Source of the DNA: Kibdelosporangium banguiense
GTDB lineage: Bacteria > Actinomycetota > Actinomycetes > Mycobacteriales > Pseudonocardiaceae
DNA: 64,000 nucleotides
Direction: 5' to 3'
Assembly (NCBI RefSeq): GCF_017876405.1
Contig: NZ_JAGINW010000001.1
Location: 4,911,203 to 4,975,202 of the forward strand
This document shows, one piece after another, positions 36,314 through 45,049 of this stretch. The notes below the pieces were generated by a model. That model saw only the letters and a program-made list of their open reading frames with translations. It made no database searches and was not told the origin of the DNA. Position 1 is the stretch's first letter. Each line of letters starts with the position of its first letter. Both the position numbers and the translations under genes were made by a program.

Positions 36314-39300
36314 TTACGCTGACTGAGGCTGGAGGTCGAGGCTGGCGAGGGTCCAGTTCGCCTCCGCACGCAGGGTTTCCGCTCGCCTTCGGTTGCCTGC
36401 GTGTCCTCTTGCCTCCAGTGCCTGTGCCAGCGCCAGTTGAGCCAGTGCCATCCATGGCCGGGCCTGACGGTTGGCCAGCCCGGTGAGCGCCGCGGTCAGG
36501 TGGCGCTCCGCGTCGTCCCAGTCTCCAACGATAACCGCCAACCGGCCAAGATGGAATGACGCGGGACCTACGAAAGTACGGTAACCCACTCCGCAGTTGA
36601 GTTCCGCATATGGTTCGAGCAGTTTTCTCAGTGCTTCCGCTGTGGTGGGATCACCCAGTTCGACACCGCCAAGCGCAAGCAGCCCAACGATGTGCGGCCA
36701 CTCGTCACCCGACGGAAGCGGCTCGACACCTGTGGCGAGCGCGCGGACTGTCAAGTGTGGCAGGCCGCGTTCCCCGTTCACAAGGGCGATCAGGGAACGT
36801 TCCGCGGCCTCGTACGTGCTGGAGAACGTGTTGTCCCTGGTAGGCCAGGAACTGCGGCGCAGCCAGCCGGCGATGAGCATCTGGCGTGCTGCCAGGCTTC
36901 CCGGCACCGGACTGATCCGGTGGTCGGTGTCGTCGGGAACCCGGTGCACACGCTGGGTTGTCGCGGTCGCGTCGGCGAACTGGCCTTGTGTCACGGCGAT
37001 CGCGACACTGTGATCGATCATCAGGGCGTGCCCGAACTGGGTGCCCGCGGTCTGCTGTACCGCGGCTGTCAGTTCGGCCATGGCCGCTGCACTCGCGGCG
37101 TAGTCGCCGGACATCTCGGCGGCCATCGCGCGGTGGTGCGCGGCAACGACAACCGAATACGTGTCCTCGATCGCCGAGGCCACCACAAGCATCTCCCCGG
37201 CAAGGCTGAGCCGGCGTTTGACGTATGCCGGTCCTTCGAGCAGTTGCAGCTCGCGGGACATGGCCGTCAACGCCGCCGTGACTGTGGCCGAGGAGACCAC
37301 CGGACGGCCCAGCCGGGCCTGCCGGGCAAGCAAACGACCGATTGTGACGTCGTCGATGGCGCTCACACCACGGACAGGAGGTGTTGCCCCGACGAGCATT
37401 TCCGTCAACGCCGCGGCCTCGCTGCGCAGCCTCGGCCGGGTCTCCACGACATCGGCCAGGCCTAGAGCGGCTTGCGCGGCCATGTTGAGCCGTCCGTTGT
37501 GCAGCGACTGGATCGCGCCGTCGAGCAGGGTCTGCTCGCACTCGTCGTGACCGGCCGCGAGTTGAGCGAGCCCAAGATTGGTCAGGGCTTCGGCTCGTAG
37601 CTCGTGATCCGCGGACGGAACATGTTGCAAAGCCTGGCGGTGCAGGTGAACGGCCTCGTTCGGCGCACCGTCCTGGCTGGCGCGCGCTGCCGCGCGCCAG
37701 CCCCATCTCACGGCACGCTGGTCGCCGTGGGGGACCGCGCCGGCGGCACGATGATGTGCCATCGTCCGGCTGTACCGGCCCAATTCACCAGCGCGTCGCA
37801 GCTCGATGGCGTCGGCGATTCGGGTGTGCAACCAACGCCGTCGGGCGGCGCTGGCCTGTTCGTAGATGGCTCGGCGTACAACGTCGTGCACGAACCGATA
37901 CTCGTGGGAGGTGGGGATTTCAGCGACCAGACCGTCGCTGACGACTGTGTCCAGCGCTTCCATCGCCTCGCTGGTGCTCAGTTCAGCGGCCTCGGCAGTC
38001 AGATCCAGCTCGAAAGTCGGGCCTGCCGCGGTCGCGGTGCGCAGCAGCTGGCGGGACGCGTCGTCCAACGCCGAAAGCCTGGCATTGACGTATTCCAGGA
38101 TGCCCGACGGCATGGCCGGCCGGGCGGTGTCGGGATCGCTGTGCCAGCGCAGCAGTTCCAGAAGGAGGAAGGTGTTGCCGTTGGTGTCCGCGATAAGCCG
38201 GTGGGGTGGCGGGGCGTCGCCGATCGACGTCTCCGGCATGACCCGGCGGACCAGCGCGCGGACGTCGTTCTCGTCCATGCCGGGCAAGGAGATCCGGCGA
38301 AGCCAGCCCTCGCGGTCCACGTCATGGATCGCGGCGGCGAAATGGTCGGGAGCATCTGGACGTCGTCCAGGTGCTCCCGCGGTCGCCGCGACCAGCAAGG
38401 AAGTGCCGTACCGGCGCCGGTAGATCTGGCGCAGCATGACAAGGGTGTCGTCGTCGGCCAGGTCGAGGTCGTCCAGGACCACGAAAACCGGTTGGTCCTT
38501 GGCGACTTTGACCAGCAGGTCGGTCAGCGCCAGCAGCAGTTCGGCCCGTTTGGACGAACCGAGCTCCGACAGCTGGAACTTCGGCTCGGCCAGCAGGGCG
38601 TCGAGCGTGCGCTGGGTGGCCTGGCTCAGTTCAGGCATCGAGTCGTTGGGCGTCGCGGCGACGTATCCGCTCAGTGCCTCGACAAATGGCTGACAGGGCA
38701 CAGTGGACCCACTGTCGCTGCGGCCGTACATGACCACGCCGCCGGCGACGCTGATCCGGCGAGCGACTTCGGCGACCAGGCGCGTCTTGCCGATCCCCGG
38801 CTCCCCGGTCACCAGCATCATGTGGCACGCGCCGTCCTCGACCTGCCCCCAGGTAGCGGTCAGCCTCGCCAGTTCCTGCCTTCTACCGACAAAAGGCGCA
38901 GCCGACCCGCCTGCGGAGCGCGCCCGGGTGACCCGCGGCCGGCTCGGCGTGACGATAGGACTGCCCAGCAGATCCGCATACGCGGCCTGGGTTTCCGGAG
39001 CCGGATCGATGCCCAGTTCCTCAGCGAGCATCCGGCGAAGCTCGTGGTACGACCGCAACGCCTCAGCCCGGTTGCCCGCCGCGACGTGAGCCGTCATCCG
39101 GCAGCGATGCGCACTTTCTCGCAAGGGAGCTCGCCGGACAGCCTCGTCGGCAAATCGCAGGGAGTTGCGCTCGTCATTGAGCGCGGACGCAGCCAGGCTC
39201 GCGGTCTCCAACGCGGAAACCAGCAGCTCACCGAGCTGTTCGCGCATACTGTTGACCCACTCGCCCTCATGATCAGGCAGAAACGGCCGCTCAAGACAAG

Positions 39301-39712
39301 CGACAGCGGACGCGGCGAGACGCTCGGCGTCGGCGAAGTCGTTGTTCGCGAACGCCTCCGTAGCCTGCGCCGCCTCGGCTTCAGCCTGCTCGACATCGAC
39401 GACGGCACCGACCGGGAGCCGCAGCAGATAGCGGCCGCCCTGCGCCACAATGGGAGGACTGGCCTCGATGTCACTGCCGACGACAAACCCGCGAACCCGG
39501 CTGACGACGCTACGCAGCGCGGACGCCCAGGTATCCGGCAGCCCCTCAGGCCAGACAGTGTCGGCGAGCTGATCGCGGCTCGTGCCGCCCGCCCGCTCCA
39601 ACGCCAGGCGGGCAAACGCCACCTGAGCCTGCGCACTCGACAAATGCCGGGGCGCAGTCTCGTCACGCTCGATGGTGACGAGCCCAGTAAGCCGGATCAG
39701 CATCCAGACCAC
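36314..39712 (-). CDS. SARP-type pathway regulator with AAA/STAND ATPase and helical repeats
   Basis: A 1132-residue regulator inside the cluster. The N-terminus (probable start at the ATG of LIRLTGLV, 39703) is a winged helix; the BTAD domain runs to about 245 (EAVRRAPLRESAHRCRM, MLAEELGIDPAPE); an ATPase follows with Walker A VTGEPGIGKTRLVAE and VFVVLDDLDLADDDT; the rest is helical repeats. No LuxR HTH is present at the C-terminus. It is the best candidate to bind the TTGCG boxes, because it sits between the two main operons and SARPs recognise 11-bp-period heptamers. The link to those boxes is inference. Confidence 0.9.
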   Translation of the reverse strand: MVWMLIRLTGLVTIERDETAPRHLSSAQAQVAFARLALERAGGTSRDQLADTVWPEGLPDTWASALRSVVSRVRGFVVGSDIEASPPIVAQGGRYLLRLPVGAVVDVEQAEAEAAQATEAFANNDFADAERLAASAVACLERPFLPDHEGEWVNSMREQLGELLVSALETASLAASALNDERNSLRFADEAVRRAPLRESAHRCRMTAHVAAGNRAEALRSYHELRRMLAEELGIDPAPETQAAYADLLGSPIVTPSRPRVTRARSAGGSAAPFVGRRQELARLTATWGQVEDGACHMMLVTGEPGIGKTRLVAEVARRISVAGGVVMYGRSDSGSTVPCQPFVEALSGYVAATPNDSMPELSQATQRTLDALLAEPKFQLSELGSSKRAELLLALTDLLVKVAKDQPVFVVLDDLDLADDDTLVMLRQIYRRRYGTSLLVAATAGAPGRRPDAPDHFAAAIHDVDREGWLRRISLPGMDENDVRALVRRVMPETSIGDAPPPHRLIADTNGNTFLLLELLRWHSDPDTARPAMPSGILEYVNARLSALDDASRQLLRTATAAGPTFELDLTAEAAELSTSEAMEALDTVVSDGLVAEIPTSHEYRFVHDVVRRAIYEQASAARRRWLHTRIADAIELRRAGELGRYSRTMAHHRAAGAVPHGDQRAVRWGWRAAARASQDGAPNEAVHLHRQALQHVPSADHELRAEALTNLGLAQLAAGHDECEQTLLDGAIQSLHNGRLNMAAQAALGLADVVETRPRLRSEAAALTEMLVGATPPVRGVSAIDDVTIGRLLARQARLGRPVVSSATVTAALTAMSRELQLLEGPAYVKRRLSLAGEMLVVASAIEDTYSVVVAAHHRAMAAEMSGDYAASAAAMAELTAAVQQTAGTQFGHALMIDHSVAIAVTQGQFADATATTQRVHRVPDDTDHRISPVPGSLAARQMLIAGWLRRSSWPTRDNTFSSTYEAAERSLIALVNGERGLPHLTVRALATGVEPLPSGDEWPHIVGLLALGGVELGDPTTAEALRKLLEPYAELNCGVGYRTFVGPASFHLGRLAVIVGDWDDAERHLTAALTGLANRQARPWMALAQLALAQALEARGHAGNRRRAETLRAEANWTLASLDLQPQSA

Positions 39713-40189
39713 CCCGGCCGATCGTGATGACGCTGGTGTGGCGCCATATCAGTCAACCCCTCATGACAGCCGTTTCCCGCTCCGCCGTCCCGGACTCTCA
39801 GCCCAATCGGACGTTTGTATAAATAGTACGCCGATTAGGACGCTTGTCTAGTTGCGGGGTTGAACAGTTCGGTGTGTTCTACGCGCTGTAACCACTTCGG
39901 GCCACCGCTGTGACCAGCGGTAATCCCTGACAACGTTTCCACGGGTCAGGCCGGCGGGAACATCCGAGCAAGCTCTTGGACAGTGACCGCGCGGGCTCGG
40001 TGGCGTGGATGGTGCCCATCCCCAGTTCTCGCGCCTGGCTAGCGAGACGGCTCGTCTCGGACCCGCGGTTCGCCCTCGGCGGTACCGCGATTTCCGGTGC
40101 GGATTCCTGTCCTCGCATGTTGCGCCTGGCTTGCGGGAGACCCCGTAGAACTTGCTCCGTGGAAGTCGGTCAGTTCGAGGGAGCTCCAG
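39713..40189. other. 477-bp divergent regulatory region (SARP gene / KS2 operon)
   Basis: It has no credible gene. Near the SARP side is an imperfect 17-bp direct repeat (39802-39818 and 39831-39847, 13 of 17 matching, 29-bp period) flanking an AT-rich TATAAATA (39818-39825), likely the SARP gene's own promoter. A GAACA-N8-TGTTC inverted repeat lies at 39862-39879. SARP-type box 5 is close to KS2. Confidence 0.6.
40120..40151 (+). promoter_or_regulatory. SARP-type box 5 and -10 element
   Basis: TTGCGCC (40120-40126), spacer TGGC, TTGCGGG (40131-40137), then TAGAAC (40146-40151) 8 nt downstream, the canonical SARP spacing. It precedes the long KS2-to-trpC-like operon. Confidence 0.75.
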
Positions 40190-41428
40190 ATGAATTCCAG
40201 CGCAGGGGCACCCGTGGTGATCACCGGAATGGGCGTGGTGACTCCTGCGGGGTGCCGGCTTGACGAGTTCTGGTCGGTGCTGCGGGCGGGTCGCTCGACC
40301 GCGGCCGAGCTGACCGGGCTGGACCTTGACCGGCACAAGGTGCGTATCGGCTGCCGGGTCGCGGGCTTCGACGAGGTAGGACTGCTCGGAGCGAAAGAGG
40401 CGCGCAGGCTGGACCCGTTCGCGAGGTACGGCGTGACGGCCGCGCTCGCAGCGTACAAGGACGCGGGGGAGCCGAAGCCCGACAGGAGCCGCGCGGCGAT
40501 CGTGATCGGCAACGCGGTTGGTGGGCGCAGGACCAGCGACGACGAGACGCGCAACTACTACGAGGGTGGCCCGAGCAAGGTCAACCCGTTGATGCCGCTG
40601 ATCAACATGCCGAACGCCGCCGCGGCCGCCCTCTCCATGAAGCTGGGCTGGCAGGGGCCGGCGTTGACGATCGCGTCCACGTGCGCGAGCGGGGCCGACT
40701 CGATCGGATATGCCCGGATGCTGCTGCAGTCGGGCCAGGTCGATGTCGTGCTCGCCGGTGGGTGTGAGTCGATCATGACTGAGGTGACGCTGGCCGCGTT
40801 CGGCAACCTCAACGCCGTCACGACCAGCCGTAACGACACCCCGAAGATCGCCAGCCGGCCCTTCGACAAGGACCGGGACGGCTTTGTGATGGGGGAGGGC
40901 GCCGGCTTCGTCGTGCTGGAGCGCGCCGACGACGCGAGAGCACGCGGCGGCCGGCAGTACGCCCAGGTCGCCGGATACGCCTCCACCAGTGACGCCTTCC
41001 ATCTCTCCATGCCTGCTGAGGATGGCGCGGGCGCGGTCGCGGCCATGACGAACGCGATCGCGAGCGCCGGCCTCAGCGCAGCCGACATAGTGCACGTCAA
41101 CGCGCACGGAACGTCCACGCCGCACAACGACCGCGCCGAAGCGGTCGCGCTGCACAAGGTTTTCGGGCCGGACGGCCCTCCGGTGACGTCCACGAAGGGT
41201 GTCATCGGCCACCTGATCGGAGCCGCGGGCTCGGTCGAGCTGGTCGCCACGGTGATGGCGATGCGCGAGTCCGTGGTGCCCCCAACCGCAAACCATGAGC
41301 AACTGGAGCCGGGTCTGCAGATCGACGTCGTGCACGGCGCGCCCCGCAAGGTGGCGTCCGGAGCGGCGTTGTCGAACTCGTTCGGCTTCGGGGGCCACAA
41401 CGCCTGTCTGGTGGTGACGCCGGTATGA
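40190..41428 (+). CDS. Beta-ketoacyl synthase, FabF type (KS2)
   Basis: A 412-residue condensing enzyme, paralogue of KS1. The active Cys is C165 in IASTCASGAD, with the VNAHGTSTP and GVIGHLIGAAG histidines. The ATG at 40190 has GAGGGA at 40177-40182. Both cluster ketosynthases keep Cys, so they are two elongating enzymes with different specificities, not a KS/chain-length-factor pair. It leads the operon and overlaps the dehydratase (ATGA). Confidence 0.92.
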   Translation: MNSSAGAPVVITGMGVVTPAGCRLDEFWSVLRAGRSTAAELTGLDLDRHKVRIGCRVAGFDEVGLLGAKEARRLDPFARYGVTAALAAYKDAGEPKPDRSRAAIVIGNAVGGRRTSDDETRNYYEGGPSKVNPLMPLINMPNAAAAALSMKLGWQGPALTIASTCASGADSIGYARMLLQSGQVDVVLAGGCESIMTEVTLAAFGNLNAVTTSRNDTPKIASRPFDKDRDGFVMGEGAGFVVLERADDARARGGRQYAQVAGYASTSDAFHLSMPAEDGAGAVAAMTNAIASAGLSAADIVHVNAHGTSTPHNDRAEAVALHKVFGPDGPPVTSTKGVIGHLIGAAGSVELVATVMAMRESVVPPTANHEQLEPGLQIDVVHGAPRKVASGAALSNSFGFGGHNACLVVTPV

Positions 41429-42225
41429 CTCTGTCCACGAAGGTCGTCCGCAAGGTGAGCGCGGAAGAGATCGCTGCCTACCGTGAGGTTGTCCGCAGCG
41501 GGCTCGCGCCAGGCGATGGCAAGGCCTCGCCGCTGCACGCGTTCGTGCTCGCCTCGCCGGTGATCGACGAGTCGGTCGGTCTGATCGGCGCGGCCACGGC
41601 GGACGGCTCGCCGCTCGGTCGTGTGCACCTGTCGCAGGAGATCCACGTCCAGCGCGCGATCCGCGCCGACGAGCCGGTCACGGTCGCGCTGGACGTCGTG
41701 GGTACGCGCAAGAGCGGCAAGGGTGTCCAGGTCGCGATGAAGGTCGCACTGCTGGGTGAGGATGGCGAGCAGTTCGGCGAGCTGGTCACCGGTGCGATGC
41801 TCGTCGGCGCGGTCACCCCGGACACCTTCGGTCAGCTGCCGCCGCATCCCGGCAAGGGCAGCACGGCCGAGGCAACCGTTGTGGCGCAGTCGATCGCACG
41901 CGCGACGGTCACGAGGTACGCGCACGCCTCCGGCGACCTCAACCCGATCCACCTGCAGGACGAGGCCGCCATTGAAGCGGGCTTCGCCAACGGTGTGATC
42001 GCCCACGGCATGAGCGTTTTGGCTGTGGTGACTGAGGAAGTCATCGACCGGTTCGCCGGTGGTGACGCCGACCGCGTCAAGAGCGTTGGCGCACGGTTCT
42101 CCGCAGCTGTCACGCCCGACACGCCGCTGGAGATCGTGTTGCAGGAGGACGAGAACTTCGTCCGCTTCTCCTGCAAGACCCCGACCGGGCCGGCGCTGAA
42201 GAGCGGTTGGGTCGAGTTGCGATGA
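41425..42225 (+). CDS. Double-hotdog MaoC-like dehydratase/hydratase
   Basis: A 266-residue two-hotdog protein. The C-terminal half carries the R-specific hydratase 2 motif YAHASGDLNPIHLQDEAA with the catalytic Asp and His; the N-terminal half is a non-catalytic hotdog. It would dehydrate the (R)-beta-hydroxyacyl-ACP made by the ketoreductase to the trans-2-enoyl form. It overlaps both neighbours by ATGA, showing a tightly coupled operon. Confidence 0.87.
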   Translation: MTLSTKVVRKVSAEEIAAYREVVRSGLAPGDGKASPLHAFVLASPVIDESVGLIGAATADGSPLGRVHLSQEIHVQRAIRADEPVTVALDVVGTRKSGKGVQVAMKVALLGEDGEQFGELVTGAMLVGAVTPDTFGQLPPHPGKGSTAEATVVAQSIARATVTRYAHASGDLNPIHLQDEAAIEAGFANGVIAHGMSVLAVVTEEVIDRFAGGDADRVKSVGARFSAAVTPDTPLEIVLQEDENFVRFSCKTPTGPALKSGWVELR

Positions 42226-43710
42226 CCCGGACGTTCCGAGAGGCCTTCCTCTCCCAAGTGAGCCGCCGCCCTGGCGCACCCGCGCTGGTCTGGCACGGCA
42301 ACGTGACGACCTACGGCGAGCTCTACGAGCTGGCTGACAAGGCACGCGCCCGGCTCGAGTGGCTGAACCTCGAGCCGGGCGAGCCCGTTGGCCTGCTGGC
42401 CAAGAAGTCCCCGGCCGCGGTCGCGATGGTGCTCGGAACTGTCCTGAGCGGACGACGTTTCCTGTTGCCGTCGCCCGCGCTGGCCAACTCGGCGCTGACG
42501 AGCCTGTTCGCCCAGGCCGGCTGCAAGCACGTCGTGGCCCCGGAAGGCGAACCGGAGTTCCGGCCGGACCCTGACGCCACAACAGAAGCAGTTGCGGCGC
42601 ACGATGTCGACGACGTGCAGTTCATGCTGACCACGTCCGGCTCGACCGGACTGCCCAAGATCGTGCCGCTGCCACAGGGTGCGATCGACCGGTTCGTCGC
42701 ATGGGCCGCGGCCGAGTTCGACATCCGTCCGGGTAGGACAGTGCTGAACTACGCGCCGCTGAACTGTGCTGAACTACGCGCCGCTGAACTTCGACCTGTG
42801 CCTGCTGGACGTCTGGACCACGCTGGCGCACGGCGGCCAGGTCGTGCTGGTCGACCCGGACTACGCGGCCAACGGCCGGCATCTGCTGGACCTGCTGGTG
42901 CGCCACGAGGTCAACGTCATCCAGGCCGTGCCGATGTTCTTCGGCCTGCTGTTGGACGTCGTACAGCCCGCGGTCGACCGCCTCGGACTGGTCGACCGCG
43001 TGATGTTCACCGGCGACGCGATCCCGGACCGGACCCTGGCCGAGCTGCCCAAACTCTTCCCGGCCGCGACGCTGCACAACATCTACGGCTGTACTGAGAC
43101 CAACGACAGCTTCATCCACCACCTCGGCAGCGGTGACACAGCCGCCACACCGCCGGTCTCGATCGGCAAACCGCTCCCGGGTGTGCACACCCTGGTCCTG
43201 ACCGGTGAAGGAACCGTCCGAACCGGCGAACTGTACGTCTCCACGCCGTTTCAGGCAGCCGGATACCTAGACCGCACAAGGCATGCGGACAAGTTCGTGC
43301 CACACCCGACCGGCGCCGACGACCGGCCCTGGTTCCGGTCCGGCGACCTGGTCCGGCGCGAGGCCGACGGACGGGTCTTCCTGATCGGGCGCAGCGACTT
43401 CCAGGTCAAGGTGCGTGGCGTCGCGATCAACACCGCCGAGGTCGAGCACGTACTGCTGGAACACCCGGCAGTGCTGGAGGCGGCGGTCGTCGCCGTGCCT
43501 GACCCGATCGCGGGCCGGCGGCTGGTGTCGGCGGTGCAGCGGGCCGCCGACAGCAAGCTGAACAGCCTGACGCTGCGCCAGCACTGCGCACGACGTCTTC
43601 CCCAGGCGGCAATCCCGTCGACGATGCAGATCCTCGACACGCCACTGCCGAAGACCTCGACCGGCAAGGTCGACCGCAACGCCTTCGCCAAGCCGGCTGA
43701 GCCCAAGTGA
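42222..43710 (+). pseudogene. AMP-dependent acyl/aryl ligase, frameshifted by a 25-bp tandem duplication
   Basis: An adenylate-forming ligase that would activate a carboxylic or amino acid and load it on the neighbouring ACP. The frame from ATG 42222 runs through TTSGSTGLPKIVPLPQG, then breaks after FDIRPGRTVLNYAPLN. The second frame, from about 42766, continues with FDLCLLDVWTTLAHGG, NIYGCTETND, WFRSGDLV, GRSDFQVKVRG and the C-terminal PKTSTGKVDRNA, whose Lys is the adenylation Lys. Removing one copy of the 25-bp repeat (42741-42790) restores one frame of 487 residues with every core motif. The break is therefore recent, or an assembly error. It overlaps the dehydratase by ATGA. Confidence 0.88.
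42741..42790 (+). repeat. 25-bp exact tandem duplication inside the ligase gene
   Basis: Two identical adjacent copies (42741-42765 and 42766-42790) begin GTGCTGAACTACGCG. The unit length is not a multiple of three, so it shifts the frame by one base; each copy encodes the same VLNYAPLN stretch. Confidence 0.95.
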
Positions 43711-43728
43711 GCACCAAGGAAGGACGTC

Positions 43729-43992
43729 ATGAGCAACACAGACACCATCAAGAAGTTCGTCATCGACGAGTTCCTGCCCGACGTGTCCGCGGCGGACCTC
43801 GATGCCGACTACGACCTGCTGGCCGACGGCGTGATCGACAGCCTGGGCCTGCTCAAGCTGATCGCCTGGGTGGAGGACCACTTCCAGTTGGCGGTGCACG
43901 ACACGGACCTCGACCCGAACAACTTCCGCAGCGTGGCCGCGATCGACAAGTTCATCGAGGAGTCCAGCAGCCAGAAGGTGGCAGGGAGCTGA
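43729..43992 (+). CDS. Acyl/peptidyl carrier protein (ACP2)
   Basis: An 87-residue carrier protein with the phosphopantetheine Ser38 in GVIDSLGLLKLI. It lies 18 bp after the ligase and just before the trpD-like gene, so it probably carries the substrate activated by the ligase and presented to the acyl-CoA dehydrogenase or the trp-like enzymes. It differs in sequence from ACP1, which suggests separate roles. Confidence 0.9.
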   Translation: MSNTDTIKKFVIDEFLPDVSAADLDADYDLLADGVIDSLGLLKLIAWVEDHFQLAVHDTDLDPNNFRSVAAIDKFIEESSSQKVAGS

Positions 43993-43996
43993 AGCC

Positions 43997-45049
43997 GTGC
44001 ACACCGCGATCGTTTCCCTCCTGGATCACCGCTCGGGCATCGAGCGGGAGACCTGGCGGTCACTGTGGGACCAGCTGGGCGCGGGCGACCTCGAACGAGG
44101 CGAGTCCGTAGCCCTGCTGGCCTCACTGGCCACCCGGCTGCCCGACCATGACTCGCTGCGCAACCTGCTGGCGTCGCTCAACGAACGGCGTGAGCCGGTC
44201 ACCGGCGACTGGCCCGGCTCGGTCAACATCGTCGGAACCGGCGGTGGGCCAAGGACTTTCAACATCTCCACGGCGTCGGCGTTCGTGGCCGCCGCGTTGG
44301 GGGTCCGGGTGGTCAAGACCGGGTCGCGGGCGTACACCAGCAGTGTCGGCTCGATCGACCTGCTCGAGCGTCTCGGTGTCGGACTGACCAGGTCCTACAA
44401 GCACACCGAGGACACTTTGGACAAATACGGCATCGCGTTCGCGGGGCCGTTCGTCTACCCGACCGAACTGCTGCGCCTGGCACGTTCCATCATGCCGATG
44501 AGCCTCAAGCCCTTCGGCCGGTTCGTCAACGCGCTCGGCCCGTTCCTGGCCGCACTGCCAGTGACCGCGCAGGTCACCGGTGTGTCCGTGCACGCCCCGC
44601 AGCCCGAGCTGCGCAGGCTGGCCGCGGGCATCCGGGACCGCAAGATCTGGCTCTGCATGAACGACTCCGGTGCCGACGAACTGCTCGGCTTCGCCGACAA
44701 CGTCGTCTACACCAATGACGAGACGAACATGATCCGGTTGTGGGCCGGCCGGTTCACCTCCGACTCGGGCACGTTCGAGGATCTGGCCCCGGCCAGGGAC
44801 CTCGACGACGTGGCCGGCCACTTCCTGGCGGTGATCTCCGGCGAGGCCGGAGCCGTCGCCACCGAGACGATCAGCCTCAACGCGGCGGCGCTCGCCGTTG
44901 CCACCGGCCATATCGAGGACTGGTCGGACGCGGTTGACGCCGCGCAGCAGGCAGTCCGTGACGGTGCAGCCCGCGCTCTGGTCGACCGCATGCGATCGCC
45001 GCGGGAGCGCAAGCTCACTCTCGTACGCAAGGCGGTATCCAATGGCTGA
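43997..45049 (+). CDS. trpD: Anthranilate phosphoribosyltransferase-like enzyme (divergent TrpD)
   Basis: A 350-residue type III phosphoribosyltransferase that would attach a 5-phosphoribosyl group from PRPP to an amine. The PRPP elements remain: GTGGG at residues 80-84 and FNISTA at 88-93, and the acidic DSGADE pair is present. But the anthranilate pocket is altered: the invariant KHGNR motif reads KTGSR (107-111), losing the His and Asn, and the HPAMR segment is replaced by the RSIMPMSLKPFGRF region. It is therefore unlikely to use anthranilate. It lies between ACP2 and the trpA-like gene; trpE/trpG are absent. Confidence 0.85.
   Translation: MHTAIVSLLDHRSGIERETWRSLWDQLGAGDLERGESVALLASLATRLPDHDSLRNLLASLNERREPVTGDWPGSVNIVGTGGGPRTFNISTASAFVAAALGVRVVKTGSRAYTSSVGSIDLLERLGVGLTRSYKHTEDTLDKYGIAFAGPFVYPTELLRLARSIMPMSLKPFGRFVNALGPFLAALPVTAQVTGVSVHAPQPELRRLAAGIRDRKIWLCMNDSGADELLGFADNVVYTNDETNMIRLWAGRFTSDSGTFEDLAPARDLDDVAGHFLAVISGEAGAVATETISLNAAALAVATGHIEDWSDAVDAAQQAVRDGAARALVDRMRSPRERKLTLVRKAVSNG

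Noticed and set aside
39879-40118. Short minus-strand ORF in the KS2 promoter region
   Set aside because: No ribosome site, poor codon bias, and it overlaps SARP-type box regulatory DNA.
20987-41428. Aromatic type II PKS with KS/chain-length factor
   Set aside because: Both ketosynthases keep the active Cys and are 18 kb apart; no chain-length factor with a Gln in that position is seen.
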